From: Hyphomonadaceae bacterium
GTDB lineage: Bacteria > Pseudomonadota > Alphaproteobacteria > Caulobacterales > Aquidulcibacteraceae
Reading direction: 5' to 3'
Assembly (NCBI GenBank): GCA_021731815.1
Contig: JAKFWO010000029.1
Coordinates: 57,922-121,921 of the forward strand
Length of the DNA stretch: 64,000 nucleotides
Shown: piece by piece, positions 9,281 to 17,860 of the stretch
Layout of the letters: every line of letters starts with the position of its first letter
How positions within the stretch are numbered: position 1 is the first letter of the stretch
Made by a program: the position numbers and the translations under genes
The notes under the pieces: model-generated
The model's input: the letters and a program-made list of their open reading frames with translations, nothing else
Told to the model about the DNA's origin: nothing
Databases searched by the model: none

Positions 9281-9295
9281 TTAACCAATCGTTAA
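9281..9295. promoter_or_regulatory. Perfect CtrA box in the divergent flgB/fliO promoter
   Basis: The sequence TTAACCAATCGTTAA is an exact TTAA-N7-TTAA CtrA full site. It lies in the 233-bp gap between the divergent flgB and fliO starts, 110 bp from flgB and 109 bp from fliO. Early basal-body and export genes are CtrA-activated in Caulobacter, so the context supports function. Occupancy is inferred. Confidence 0.7.
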
Positions 9296-9404
9296 GCGGA
9301 TCAGCCCACGGCTCAAGCCGACCCGTCAGTGCAGTGTCAGACCACATCACGGGATCCGGGGCGAGAATCGCCGTCCGCCGCAACGAAGTGCAACGGAGCA
9401 TGTC

Positions 9405-9719
9405 GTGACCATCGCCGATTTCATCCGCGCCGTCGCAGCTTTGGCGCTGACCCTCGGTCTCGTGATCGGGGCGTTCTGGGGGGCGCGGCGGTTCGGACTG
9501 ACCCGCCCGGGCGGAGCCGGCAATCGCGCGACACCCGCCGAAAGCAGGGGCCCCGGCCCGATCCGCCTGCTCGACCGCCACACGCTGGGCCCCGGGCGCA
9601 TGCTGGTGGTCGTGCGCTGGGGCGGGGCGGATCATCTGATCGGCCTCGGCCCGGCCTTTTGCACGCTCATCGCGCGACATGAGGTGTCGACGGGCACGAC
9701 GACGGAGCCGACATCGTGA
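9405..9719 (+). CDS. fliO: Flagellar biosynthesis protein FliO
   Basis: FliO is a small membrane protein that helps FliP assemble into the export gate. The 104-residue product starts at a GTG, has one membrane helix near residues 6-28 (AVAALALTLGLVIGAFWGA), and a cytoplasmic domain with RLLDRHTLGPGRMLVVVRWG and HLIGLG, the pattern seen in FliO proteins. An ATG four bases upstream is out of frame and hits a stop at once, so GTG is preferred. It overlaps the start of fliP, which is the usual partner. The call depends on this context as well as on the motifs. Confidence 0.85.
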   Translation: MTIADFIRAVAALALTLGLVIGAFWGARRFGLTRPGGAGNRATPAESRGPGPIRLLDRHTLGPGRMLVVVRWGGADHLIGLGPAFCTLIARHEVSTGTTTEPTS

Positions 9720-10507
9720 TGAAGCCCATTCCTGCACGCAGGCTGCGAACCGGATTCAAATTCCCGTGGCGGAGCGCCATTCTCGCCGGCCTTGCGCTTG
9801 CTTCCAGCGCGGCCCCCGCTTTGGCGCAACAGGTATCGATCGATCTCGGCCAGGGCGAAGGCTTCAGCCGCCAGGCGCTGGAACTGGTGGCACTGATCAC
9901 CATCCTGTCGCTCGCGCCGTCCATCCTGATCATGACCACCGGCTTTGTCCGGATCGTCGTGGTCCTGTCGCTGTTGCGCAGCGCGATCGGGCTTCAGCAA
10001 TCGCCGCCCAATGGGGTGATTATCAGCCTTGCCTTGTTCCTGACCTTTTTTGTCATGGCTCCGACCTTTCAGCAGAGCTGGGAAAAGGGAGTTTCGCCCT
10101 ATCTGCGCGAGGAACTGACCTTCGCGGCCGCAGTGCCGCCATCCATCGAACCGCTAAAGACCTTCATGCTCGGACAGACACGGGAACAGGATCTCGAACT
10201 CTTCATCAATATTGCCAAAATCAAGACGCCGGAGGCCCCGCTTGCGACACCGTTCCACGTCCTCGCGCCGGCTTTCATGATCTCGGAACTGAAACGCGCT
10301 TTTGAAATCGGTTTCATGATCTTCCTGCCCTTTCTGATCATTGATCTGGTGACGGCATCCCTGCTGTTGAGCATGGGGATGATCACCCTGCCACCGATCG
10401 TGGTCAGCCTGCCCTTCAAGCTGGTATTCTTCGTTCTGGTCGATGGCTGGCGGCTGATCGCGGGTTCGCTGGTCGAGAGTTTTGCGACCGGGCCCCCGGC
10501 AGGCTAG
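9719..10507 (+). CDS. fliP: Flagellar export gate protein FliP
   Basis: FliP is a core subunit of the export gate pore, assembling with FliQ and FliR. The 262-residue protein begins with a signal-like segment ending in ALA near residue 38, then the conserved FIRI-type region VALITILSLAPSILIMTTGF and, in the C-terminal half, FMISELKRAFEIGFMIFLPF and PPIVVSLPFKLVFFVLVDGW. The start may be ATG at 9719 or GTG three bases earlier; both overlap the fliO stop. fliQ and fliR do not follow; instead there is a palindromic element and then a peptidase gene, so the remaining gate genes must lie elsewhere. Confidence 0.96.
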   Translation: MKPIPARRLRTGFKFPWRSAILAGLALASSAAPALAQQVSIDLGQGEGFSRQALELVALITILSLAPSILIMTTGFVRIVVVLSLLRSAIGLQQSPPNGVIISLALFLTFFVMAPTFQQSWEKGVSPYLREELTFAAAVPPSIEPLKTFMLGQTREQDLELFINIAKIKTPEAPLATPFHVLAPAFMISELKRAFEIGFMIFLPFLIIDLVTASLLLSMGMITLPPIVVSLPFKLVFFVLVDGWRLIAGSLVESFATGPPAG

Positions 10508-10512
10508 ATGTG

Positions 10513-10620
10513 AGCTTTCAGAAAAAGTGGAGGCCGGCTTTTCGCCTGAACGCGCTCTGAATCATTGAATCCGAGCATTTTCAATGCAGACATTCGGCTC
10601 GGATTTCCTTGAAAATGCTC
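10513..10620. repeat. Interspersed palindromic element, copy B (double hairpin)
   Basis: The first half (10513-10557) carries the family core, with AAAAAGTGGAGGCCGGCTTT and CGCGCTCTGAAT. The second half holds a perfect 12-bp inverted repeat, GAGCATTTTCAA at 10573-10584 and TTGAAAATGCTC at 10609-10620. Interleaved with it is a second 8-bp pair, AATCCGAG at 10568-10575 and CTCGGATT at 10598-10605. The two stems share bases and exclude each other. It follows fliP and precedes the peptidase gene. Confidence 0.75.
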
Positions 10621-10692
10621 CAGGCTCGGGCTTGACGCTCCGGGCGCAAACTTCTATCGCGGGCAACGTTTTGGCGGTCCGGGAGGAAGGTC

Positions 10693-12252
10693 ATGTGGAA
10701 ATTTGTCGGTGCCGGAATCGCCACCCTCATTCTCGCCATTGTGGCCCTGATGGGCTTTAACGCCGCGCAATACCGGGCCGCCACGGATCAGGGCGAGAGC
10801 GTCGAACTGGCATCCGCGCCGGATTTCAACGCCAATGCGCTGGCCACCCATCTCGCGACCGCCTTGCGCTTCCGCACGATCAGCTTTGATCCCGAAAGCG
10901 CCGCGCCGGCCGATCTTGCGGCATCGGCATCGGCTTTTGAGGGCTTCGAGCTGTTTTTGCGCAACACCTTCCTCTCTGCCTTCCGCGCGATGGAGGTCGA
11001 GAAGATCGGCGGGCATTCCCTGCTGTTCTATTGGCCCGGCGCGGATGCGGCCGCTCCACGCGCTTTGTTCATGGCGCATCAGGATGTTGTGCCGGTCGTT
11101 CCCGAAACCCTGAAAGACTGGACCCATCCGCCCTTCGAAGGCGTGGTGGCGGACGGCTTTGTCTGGGGTCGTGGGGCGCTGGACGACAAATCCTCGGTCA
11201 TCGCATTGCTTGCCGCTGCCGATGTGCTGGTCACCAATGGCTGGCGCCCGCAGCGCGGGATGTATTTCCTGTTCGGCCATGACGAGGAGATCGGCGGCGA
11301 GAACGGCGCAAAGGCCGCAATCGCGCTGCTGAAGGCGCGTGGAGTGAAAATCGGCTTCGCACTCGATGAAGGCATGGCAATTCTCGACCCCTTTCCCATC
11401 ACCGGCAAGCGCGCGGCGCTGATCGGCATTGCCGAAAAAGGCTCGGTGACCGTCGAGATGGTGGCCACGGCCGAAGGCGGGCATTCGTCGCTGCCGCCGC
11501 GCGATTCGGCCGCCGTGCGTCTCGCGCGCGCTTTGGTGGCGCTCGACACACATCAGATGAAAGGCGGCGCGACAGAGGCTCCGGTCGGGCTGATGATGCG
11601 GGCGCTGGCGGCCGATCTGCCCTTCACGACGCGGCTGGCGCTTGCCAATCCATGGGCCTTTGGCGGCATAATCGATGCGCAATTCGCCAAAATCCCCGCC
11701 GCCAATGCCAGTGTGCGCACGACCACCGCACCGACCATGCTGTCTGGCTCGCCCAAGGCCAATGTGTTGCCGCAACAGGCGCGGGCGCTGGTCAATTTCC
11801 GCATCCATCCGCGCGACACGCCCGAGTCCGTGCTCGCCCATGTCCGCAAGGTAACGGGTGCCATTCCCGGAATCTCCGCCGAATTCTCGGGCGAACGCCG
11901 CCAGAGCGCCTCGCTTGTCTCACCAACCGACAGCCCGAATTATCGCCTGGTGGCGGCAGTCGCGCGGGCGGCGTCGGAAGGGGCGCGCATCGCGCCCGGG
12001 CTGGTGGTGGCCGGCACCGATTCCCGCCACGCTTATGCGCTGACCAAAGAGGTCTATCGTTTCACGCCCTTTGTGCTGGACGGGACCGATCTGCCCCGCC
12101 TGCATGGGGTCAATGAACGGATTTCCGTCCAAAATCTCCATTTGATGGCGCGGTCCTTCGCGACCCTCTTGCGTACTTATGGCGGTGACGTTGAGACGGA
12201 AATCACGGCCGCGAAGGGTGAATCGCTTGCCGGGGCCCGCGCAAGCCGATAG
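10693..12252 (+). CDS. Membrane-anchored M20 family zinc peptidase (PM20D1/CPS1-like)
   Basis: This is a dinuclear zinc hydrolase of the M20 family, probably cleaving dipeptides or N-acyl amino acids outside the cytoplasm. The 519-residue protein has an N-terminal membrane helix (about 5-22). The metal ligands are in the expected places: HQD at 129-131, an aspartate in GRGALDDK (about 164) and the paired glutamates in GHDEEIGG (about 198-199). A dimerisation domain follows, with EGGHSSLPP near 260, and a late histidine in LHGVN. The length and N-terminal anchor resemble carboxypeptidase S and PM20D1 rather than soluble dipeptidases. A clear GGGAGGAAGG ribosome site precedes the ATG. The substrate is not knowable from sequence. 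Confidence 0.88.
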   Translation: MWKFVGAGIATLILAIVALMGFNAAQYRAATDQGESVELASAPDFNANALATHLATALRFRTISFDPESAAPADLAASASAFEGFELFLRNTFLSAFRAMEVEKIGGHSLLFYWPGADAAAPRALFMAHQDVVPVVPETLKDWTHPPFEGVVADGFVWGRGALDDKSSVIALLAAADVLVTNGWRPQRGMYFLFGHDEEIGGENGAKAAIALLKARGVKIGFALDEGMAILDPFPITGKRAALIGIAEKGSVTVEMVATAEGGHSSLPPRDSAAVRLARALVALDTHQMKGGATEAPVGLMMRALAADLPFTTRLALANPWAFGGIIDAQFAKIPAANASVRTTTAPTMLSGSPKANVLPQQARALVNFRIHPRDTPESVLAHVRKVTGAIPGISAEFSGERRQSASLVSPTDSPNYRLVAAVARAASEGARIAPGLVVAGTDSRHAYALTKEVYRFTPFVLDGTDLPRLHGVNERISVQNLHLMARSFATLLRTYGGDVETEITAAKGESLAGARASR

Positions 12253-12317
12253 AATCCCCGAATTCGCTTCCGCGGAACCGGTCATTTGAATGATTTCCGG
12301 CGAATGATTTCGGGTAT

Positions 12318-12334
12318 GGAGCCTGGCAGGCTCC
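12318..12334. terminator. Short palindrome after the M20 peptidase gene
   Basis: GGAGCCTG and CAGGCTCC form an 8-bp inverted repeat around one base, in the 140-bp gap between the peptidase and the HIG1 gene. There is no U-run, so it is only a weak terminator candidate. Confidence 0.3.
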
Positions 12335-12392
12335 GCCTGCTTCTGATGCGTGACAGGGTCGGCAAACATTTCCTCAGCAGGCGTGCAGCTTC

Positions 12393-12596
12393 ATGCAGAC
12401 TCTTTTTCAGATCCTCATTCCGGTCGGCCTTTTTCTTGTCTTCGCGGTGCTGGTGGTGGGAATCGTCAATCTGGTGCGCACGAGCGGGGCGGCGCGGTCA
12501 TCATCCAACCGCCTGATGCGCTTGCGTGTCCTCGTGCAATTTGGCGTGGTAATCCTGCTGGTCGGCATGTTGTGGATCGCGCGCGCCAGCAATTAA
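12393..12596 (+). CDS. HIG1-domain twin transmembrane protein
   Basis: This 67-residue protein consists of two hydrophobic helices (about 5-25 and 46-63) joined by a short basic loop, SGAARSSSNRLMRLRVLVQF. The pattern matches the small HIG1/twin-transmembrane proteins that often lie beside cobalamin adenosyltransferase genes in alphaproteobacteria, as here, where the adenosyltransferase starts 48 bp downstream. Eukaryotic HIG1 proteins stabilise respiratory complexes; the bacterial role is uncertain. The basic motif between the helices is the main family mark. Confidence 0.75.
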   Translation: MQTLFQILIPVGLFLVFAVLVVGIVNLVRTSGAARSSSNRLMRLRVLVQFGVVILLVGMLWIARASN

Positions 12597-12644
12597 GTGC
12601 GGCTGGATATTCGACGGTCCGCCCCCTGACACAGGATTTGCGCC

Positions 12645-13235
12645 ATGGTTGTTCTCAACAGGATCTATACCCGCACCGGCGATGACGGGCGGACGGGCCT
12701 CGCCACCGGCGAAAGGGTGACGAAATTCTCGCCCCGGGTGGAGGCCTATGGTGCCGTGGACGAGGCCAATTCAGCGCTTGGCCTCGCACTGCTCCATTGC
12801 CCGGCGGAGGGGGAGGTGTTTGCCATCCTGCGGCGGCTGCAAAACGATCTTTTCGACCTCGGTGCCGATCTCGCCACGCCAGAACCGCGCATGGAAGCGG
12901 ACGGAAAGCCGGCCTGGACACCCTTGCGCATCCTGCCCTCGCAGGTCGAGCGGCTGGAAAGCGAGATCGATGTGCTCAATGCCCGGTTGTCACCACTCAC
13001 ATCCTTCGTCCTGCCCGGAGGGAGCGCGGCTTCCGCCCATCTCCATGTCGCGCGCGCCATTCTGCGCCGGGCGGAGCGCAAGATCGCCGAACTCGCCGCC
13101 GATCCGGCCGAAGCCATCAATCCGGCGGCTTTGCATTACGCCAATCGCGGGTCTGATCTGTTGTTTGTCGCCGCCCGGGTGATGAATGACGATGGTGCCG
13201 CGGATGTGCTGTGGGTTCCCGGTGCCGGGCGCTGA
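12645..13235 (+). CDS. pduO: PduO-type cob(I)alamin adenosyltransferase
   Basis: The enzyme transfers the adenosyl group of ATP to cob(I)alamin to make coenzyme B12. The 196-residue protein has the N-terminal ATP-binding motif RIYTRTGDDGRTGLATGERV, the VEAYGAVDEANSALG block around residue 33, and the C-terminal signature helix containing ARAILRRAERKIAELA. These residues define the PduO family rather than the CobA or EutT types. Size is normal. It sits downstream of the HIG1 gene, a recurrent pairing in this class. A palindromic element follows the stop codon. Confidence 0.93.
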   Translation: MVVLNRIYTRTGDDGRTGLATGERVTKFSPRVEAYGAVDEANSALGLALLHCPAEGEVFAILRRLQNDLFDLGADLATPEPRMEADGKPAWTPLRILPSQVERLESEIDVLNARLSPLTSFVLPGGSAASAHLHVARAILRRAERKIAELAADPAEAINPAALHYANRGSDLLFVAARVMNDDGAADVLWVPGAGR

Positions 13236-13294
13236 GATTTGATCCGGGTCTGCCCGAACACAATCGGTTGAGACATGACAGCCAGGGCGCGAGG

Positions 13295-13350
13295 AGGCAA
13301 AAACAGAATCCGGTTTTCGCCCGGAGGCGCTCTGAATTATTGAAAACGCC
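13295..13350. repeat. Interspersed palindromic element, copy C
   Basis: The sequence AGAATCCGGTTTTCGCCCGG followed by AGGCGCTCTGAATTATTGAA matches the core of copies A and B in the same orientation. It fills the space between the convergent adenosyltransferase and chemoreceptor genes, where it could also stop transcription. Confidence 0.65.
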
Positions 13351-15612
13351 CTACGCCGCAAGTGCCGTTGTCGAAATCGCCAGCTCCTTCACCATGGACT
13401 TGTCAATTTCCGCGGGATTATATGCGATCCCGAGCTCCGTGCGCGACACCCACATGACTTCGGCCGCAAGTTTCGCCCCGTCGGGAAACAACAATGAAAC
13501 TCTCGCCCCTCGTTTAACGCCGGGCACCAGCGTCATCCGCGCCCCATATTCACTGATATCGAGCAGGCGGCTCGCATGTTCTGTTGCGCCATCACAGATG
13601 CGCATCATCGTATTGGCCGGATAACGGTCGACGATGCGGCGATCCGTCAGCTCGCTGAGCAGGGTTTCGATCTCGCCCCCCAGTCGCGCCGCCTCCGACG
13701 AGAGATTGACCGCAAAATCGGCAAGGGTCGCCGCCGACCGTTCCGTCCGCGCCGCCAGCGCCGGCAAATCCTCTACCCGATCAATGGCGTCCGAGGCCCC
13801 GATATTGGCGCGCGACAGGCTTTCGGAAATCCCGCGCGTCGCGACATTTTGTTCTTCAACCGCGCCGGCGATCGAGGATGTCACCCCGCTCATTTCGTCG
13901 ATCGCATCGGCGACTGTCCGGAAACTGGCCAGCACATCCTTGGCCGCGATTTGGATATCGTTGATCTGACGCGCAATTTCGTCCGTCGCCGCACCGGTCT
14001 GGCCCGCCAGCGCCTTGACTTCCTGGGCGACGACCGCAAATCCGCGGCCCGCATCGCCAGCGCGCGCCGATTCGATCGTGGCATTGAGCGCGAGCAGATT
14101 GGTTTGCTCCGCAATACCGGCGATCACCTTGGTGATTTCGCCGATGCGACGGCTCGATTCCTCGAGCCGCGCGCCGACATTGGCGGCAGCCTTGGTCTGG
14201 CTGAGCGCGGTTTCGGCATTGGACGCCGCGCGTTCGGCCTGGGCCGAGATTTCGGCGATGGAATGGGTCAGTTCGCCCATGCCGTCCACCACGCCCGACA
14301 GATCGCGCGATGCGACCATCAGCGAAGCGCTGGCATCGCCGGTCTGTTTGCGGGTCTGTTCGCTGGCGGAAGACACTTCCCGGCTGGCATCTTCCATGGC
14401 TTTGGAGAGCCGGGACAGGGCAGCAATAATTTCGCCAACCGATGCCCGGATCTTGTTGGCCACCCCGGCCATGGCGCGGCGCTCGCCCTGGAGCATCTCG
14501 CGCTTGCGTTCGTCGGAATTGGCTGCGGCGATCTTTTCAATCGTTTTCGAGCGGAAATAATCGACGGCCTGGGCGATATGGGCGATCTCGTCGCGACCCG
14601 ACGCCTGGGCGAGTTCGGCATCCAGATCCTGATCGGCGAGGGTGCGGATATCGCGGTCCAATTGTCCGATGGACCGCACCACCGATCGCGAGATGGACAG
14701 GGCCAGTCCGAAAGCAACCAGTGTCACAAGGGCGGCAATGCCGATCGAGAACAGGAACCGCGTCTGAAAGCCCTTGATGCGGGCGGCGAGCAGGCGGTCA
14801 AGCTCTTTCGCGCCATTTTTCCAGAACTGGTCGCTGGCACCGACCAATTCGCGACGCGCGGTATCGAGACCGCCAATATCCACGCCAGCCGGGCCTTCTT
14901 CATCGCGCATTTGCAGCCCGGCAGTGCGCACCCGGGCTTCAAAGCTCCCGACCGCGTCCTGCCATTTGGCAAAGCTGGCATCGAGGGCCGGTTTGACGCC
15001 CTTGTCGGGATTGCCATCGATTGCCGCGGCGAGCGAGGCCGAGGTCCCTTCCACGGCGGAGGCAAGCTTGCCCAGCAGCACCGCAAAGGCCGAGGCCTCC
15101 TCGTCCGTTTCCACACCTGCGGCCTTTACACGCGCGGCATGGTCATGGATCTGCTCGGCAATATCGGTGACTTCGGGCAGCTTCAGCAGCACCAGATCCA
15201 TGACATAATAGGAATCAAGATCGGGATCGAGAATGAGATTCGACTTGTCGCCTACCCGGACCATCAGGCTGCGCAAGGCCGCGACATCCGAGCGGTCGTC
15301 ACGCGCCGACGACAGCGCGTTCAATACGGTTTTCGATTGCACGCCCGAGGACAGGTCGGAATCGAGCTCCCTGGCAATCGCAGTGATCGGGGCAGGGTTC
15401 GGACGCGCATTGTCATCCGCCGCGCGGGTCAAATCGGACATCGCTGGCCACAGGACCGAAAGATAGCGCACGCCATCGCGCTCCTTGCCTGCGAAATTGA
15501 CGTCTTTGGCCGCCTGCAAGCCAAACAATGCCGCCAGCCACAGAATAGGGATCAGGAACAGCGCGACCAATAGCGTCAACCTGGCGCGAATGGATAATTT
15601 GTTCTGGGCCAT
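13351..15612 (-). CDS. Methyl-accepting chemotaxis protein with C-terminal PilZ domain
   Basis: This is a transmembrane chemoreceptor that should signal to CheA, with an added c-di-GMP binding domain. The 753-residue protein has a membrane helix near 11-33, a sensory region of about 250 residues, a second helix near 290-310, a HAMP linker, and a long cytoplasmic coiled coil whose hairpin tip reads [20 protein letters not shown]. The last 100 residues carry both PilZ motifs, RIVDR (RxxxR) and DISEYG (DxSxxG). The conserved motifs suggest c-di-GMP binding. It is a single gene divergent from the FAH gene; no che genes are adjacent. The ligand is unknown. Confidence 0.92.
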   Translation of the reverse strand: MAQNKLSIRARLTLLVALFLIPILWLAALFGLQAAKDVNFAGKERDGVRYLSVLWPAMSDLTRAADDNARPNPAPITAIARELDSDLSSGVQSKTVLNALSSARDDRSDVAALRSLMVRVGDKSNLILDPDLDSYYVMDLVLLKLPEVTDIAEQIHDHAARVKAAGVETDEEASAFAVLLGKLASAVEGTSASLAAAIDGNPDKGVKPALDASFAKWQDAVGSFEARVRTAGLQMRDEEGPAGVDIGGLDTARRELVGASDQFWKNGAKELDRLLAARIKGFQTRFLFSIGIAALVTLVAFGLALSISRSVVRSIGQLDRDIRTLADQDLDAELAQASGRDEIAHIAQAVDYFRSKTIEKIAAANSDERKREMLQGERRAMAGVANKIRASVGEIIAALSRLSKAMEDASREVSSASEQTRKQTGDASASLMVASRDLSGVVDGMGELTHSIAEISAQAERAASNAETALSQTKAAANVGARLEESSRRIGEITKVIAGIAEQTNLLALNATIESARAGDAGRGFAVVAQEVKALAGQTGAATDEIARQINDIQIAAKDVLASFRTVADAIDEMSGVTSSIAGAVEEQNVATRGISESLSRANIGASDAIDRVEDLPALAARTERSAATLADFAVNLSSEAARLGGEIETLLSELTDRRIVDRYPANTMMRICDGATEHASRLLDISEYGARMTLVPGVKRGARVSLLFPDGAKLAAEVMWVSRTELGIAYNPAEIDKSMVKELAISTTALAA

Positions 15613-15824
15613 CGGTCGCGTTACTCCGGTAAAATCGTATGGTTAATCCGACCCTGCGGCGGTTTGCCTTAACAAAACGCAAAGCGGGAAAACGATCCAC
15701 AGCGTGACCGGCGGGATGGCTTGACGGGGCGTGCGGCCGGGAACACACAGACCACCGGAATATGCGGGCGACCGGGTACAAGCCAGCGAACGCGCGTCAC
15801 AACGTCTCAGGGGGCCAGGGGATC

Positions 15825-16718
15825 ATGCGGCTGATCACGTTCCGATTGCATGCGTCCGACCGGGAATTGCGGATCGGCATCATCCATGGCGCGCGGGTGA
15901 TCGAACTTCCCGAATGGCGCGGCGACATGAAAGCCTTTCTTGCGGCCGGGCCAACGGCCATGGCGCAAGCACGGCACGCGGAAGCGTCGGGATTTGCGGC
16001 TGGTGGCATCAATCTGGCTGAAATTGTTCTCGCCGCGCCGGTGGCCAATCCGGGAAAAATCCTCGCCATCGGCCGTAATTATCGCGAGCACGCAAAGGAA
16101 ATGGGCTCGGCAGCGCCCGCAGGCCAGGTCTGGTTCAACAAGCAGGCCAATGCCGCCAATGGGCCTGATGCGCCCGTGGAAATGCCGGCTTTCTCGCAAC
16201 AATTGGATTATGAGGGCGAACTCGTCCTCATCATCGGCCGGCATTGCCGTAATGTGCCCGAAGGCCGGGCCATGGAAGTGATTGCCGGATTCTGCGTCGG
16301 CTGCGATTTTTCGGTGCGTGACTGGCAGCGCGCGGCACCCACCATGATTGCGGGCAAAGGCTTTCCCACCCATGCGCCGTTTGGGCCGGCAATTGTCACG
16401 CCCGATGAAGCCGGCGACCCGGCGGCCATGCGGATCGAGACGCGGGTCAATGGAGAGATTCGGCAATCGGCCCCGACCGGCGACATGGTTCACACCATTC
16501 CGGCCCAGATTGCCTTTCTGACGCGCGTCTTTGCACTCGGGCCCGGCGACGTGATCTTCACCGGAACCCCCGCCGGGGTTGGTGCCGGCCGCGATCCGCC
16601 CGAATGGCTGCAGGTGGGTGACCGGGTCGAAGTCGAAATCGCGAATTTTCGTGGCGATTCCCAGGGTCGATTGTCGCACAGCATCATTTCCGGGCCCGAA
16701 TTGCCGATGATCCTTTAG
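15825..16718 (+). CDS. Fumarylacetoacetate hydrolase (FAH) family protein
   Basis: Members of this family hydrolyse or decarboxylate acylpyruvates in aromatic catabolism using a divalent metal. The 297-residue protein starts at the ATG preceded by AGGGG; an upstream in-frame start is less likely. The family core begins with GKILAIGRNYREHAKEMG, with metal ligands in the LDYEGELVLIIGR segment and the CDFSVRDWQ segment, and ends with the PGDVIFTGTPAGVG motif. The substrate cannot be told from sequence. The TAG stop is followed in the same reading frame by the isomerase-lipocalin gene, so the two are probably one transcriptional unit. The divergent neighbour is a chemoreceptor. Confidence 0.9.
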   Translation: MRLITFRLHASDRELRIGIIHGARVIELPEWRGDMKAFLAAGPTAMAQARHAEASGFAAGGINLAEIVLAAPVANPGKILAIGRNYREHAKEMGSAAPAGQVWFNKQANAANGPDAPVEMPAFSQQLDYEGELVLIIGRHCRNVPEGRAMEVIAGFCVGCDFSVRDWQRAAPTMIAGKGFPTHAPFGPAIVTPDEAGDPAAMRIETRVNGEIRQSAPTGDMVHTIPAQIAFLTRVFALGPGDVIFTGTPAGVGAGRDPPEWLQVGDRVEVEIANFRGDSQGRLSHSIISGPELPMIL

Positions 16719-16766
16719 GATCGCCCCGACCCGCCCGAAAAGCCCCTCCGCCAGCCAGGCCCAGCC

Positions 16767-17843
16767 ATTACCATTGAGATCGATGTCTTTTTCTCCTTTC
16801 GTTCGCCTTATTCGGGGCTCGCAGCACCGCTCGCGCATCGGCTGGCGGCCGAATGGGATATCCGGTTCCGCCTGCGCCCGGTTTTGCCGCTCATCGTGCG
16901 CGACCCGGGCTTCTTCGCGCGCGCCAATCCCTTGTTTTTGCCTTATCTGATGCGCGATATCCCGCGCGAGGCCGCGCGGCTGGGAATTCCCTTCGGCCCG
17001 CCGCAGCCCGATCCTGTGGTGGTCGATTACGCTGCCATGCGCGCGGCCGAAGACCAGCCTCATATTCACCGCATCACGCGGCTCGGGATCGCGGCGGAGG
17101 AGGCCGGGCAGGGACTGGCGTTTGCCACGGAGGTCTCGCGCCTCATCTGGGGGGGTGCCGCCAATTGGCCGGCCGATGAGCATCTCGCGCCGGCCTGTGC
17201 CCGAGCAGGGTTGTCACTCGAGACACTTGAGACCAAAACCCTCGCCGATCCGGGCCGTTACGATGCGGTCATCGCCGACAACCAGGAGGCACTCCAGGCC
17301 GCCGGCCATTGGGGCGTTCCGACCTTTGTGCTCGATGGGGAACCCTTTTTCGGTCAGGACCGCTTGCCCGCTTTGATGGCGGCTCTTCAGGCCAAAGGCG
17401 TGCGGCGGCGCGGCGACGGACCGGTCACCCGGGATTTCCTGGTCGGCTGTTGGCAGCTCGCGCGCTGGGAGCTGCACAAGAACCATGCGCTCCATGCCCT
17501 GCCCCATGGCGAGACCGCGCGCGGGCAATTGATCCATACGGCCGACGGCCGCATGTCGACCATGCTCCAACATGCCGATTGGGCCGGGGCCCGCGCCGAT
17601 TCTGCCCCCGATTGGGGCAATTTTCTGGCCTGGAGCGGGTCCTGGACGCTCGAAAATGCCGGCGCGGACCAATATCTGTGCCACGACATCACAATGGCGA
17701 GCCTTCCCGGCCGGGTGGGCGAACGCCAGCGCCGACGGGCGACGAAACTCGGTCCTGACAGCTTTGTCTTCGAAACCCCGGCCCGGACCGGACGCAAAAA
17801 CGCGGTTTATGTCAACCGGCTGACCTGGGCCCGCGCGGGGTGA
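16767..17843 (+). CDS. HCCA-isomerase-like (DsbA fold) protein fused to a lipocalin-like domain
   Basis: The first 200 or so residues match 2-hydroxychromene-2-carboxylate isomerase (a kappa-GST/DsbA fold), with the N-terminal active-site strand IEIDVFFSFRSPYS, GIPFGPP, and a late WGVPTFVLDGEPFFGQDRLP. From about residue 215 it continues into a lipocalin-like domain (FLVGCWQLARWELH, HGETARGQLIHTADGRMSTM). That family is normally a stand-alone protein. No ATG, GTG or TTG occurs between the in-frame TAG of the FAH gene and the active-site strand; the only such codon, TTG at 16884, would delete that strand. ATT at 16767 or 16773 is the best guess. A glutathione-dependent isomerisation linked to the FAH hydrolase is plausible but inferred. 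Confidence 0.75.
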   Translation: MTIEIDVFFSFRSPYSGLAAPLAHRLAAEWDIRFRLRPVLPLIVRDPGFFARANPLFLPYLMRDIPREAARLGIPFGPPQPDPVVVDYAAMRAAEDQPHIHRITRLGIAAEEAGQGLAFATEVSRLIWGGAANWPADEHLAPACARAGLSLETLETKTLADPGRYDAVIADNQEALQAAGHWGVPTFVLDGEPFFGQDRLPALMAALQAKGVRRRGDGPVTRDFLVGCWQLARWELHKNHALHALPHGETARGQLIHTADGRMSTMLQHADWAGARADSAPDWGNFLAWSGSWTLENAGADQYLCHDITMASLPGRVGERQRRRATKLGPDSFVFETPARTGRKNAVYVNRLTWARAG

Positions 17844-17860
17844 ACCGGCCGGGACCGGAC

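Noticed and set aside
16884..17843. Starting the isomerase-lipocalin gene at the TTG at 16884
   Set aside because: This would remove about 39 residues, including the FFSFRSPYS active-site strand that is clearly encoded upstream in the same frame.
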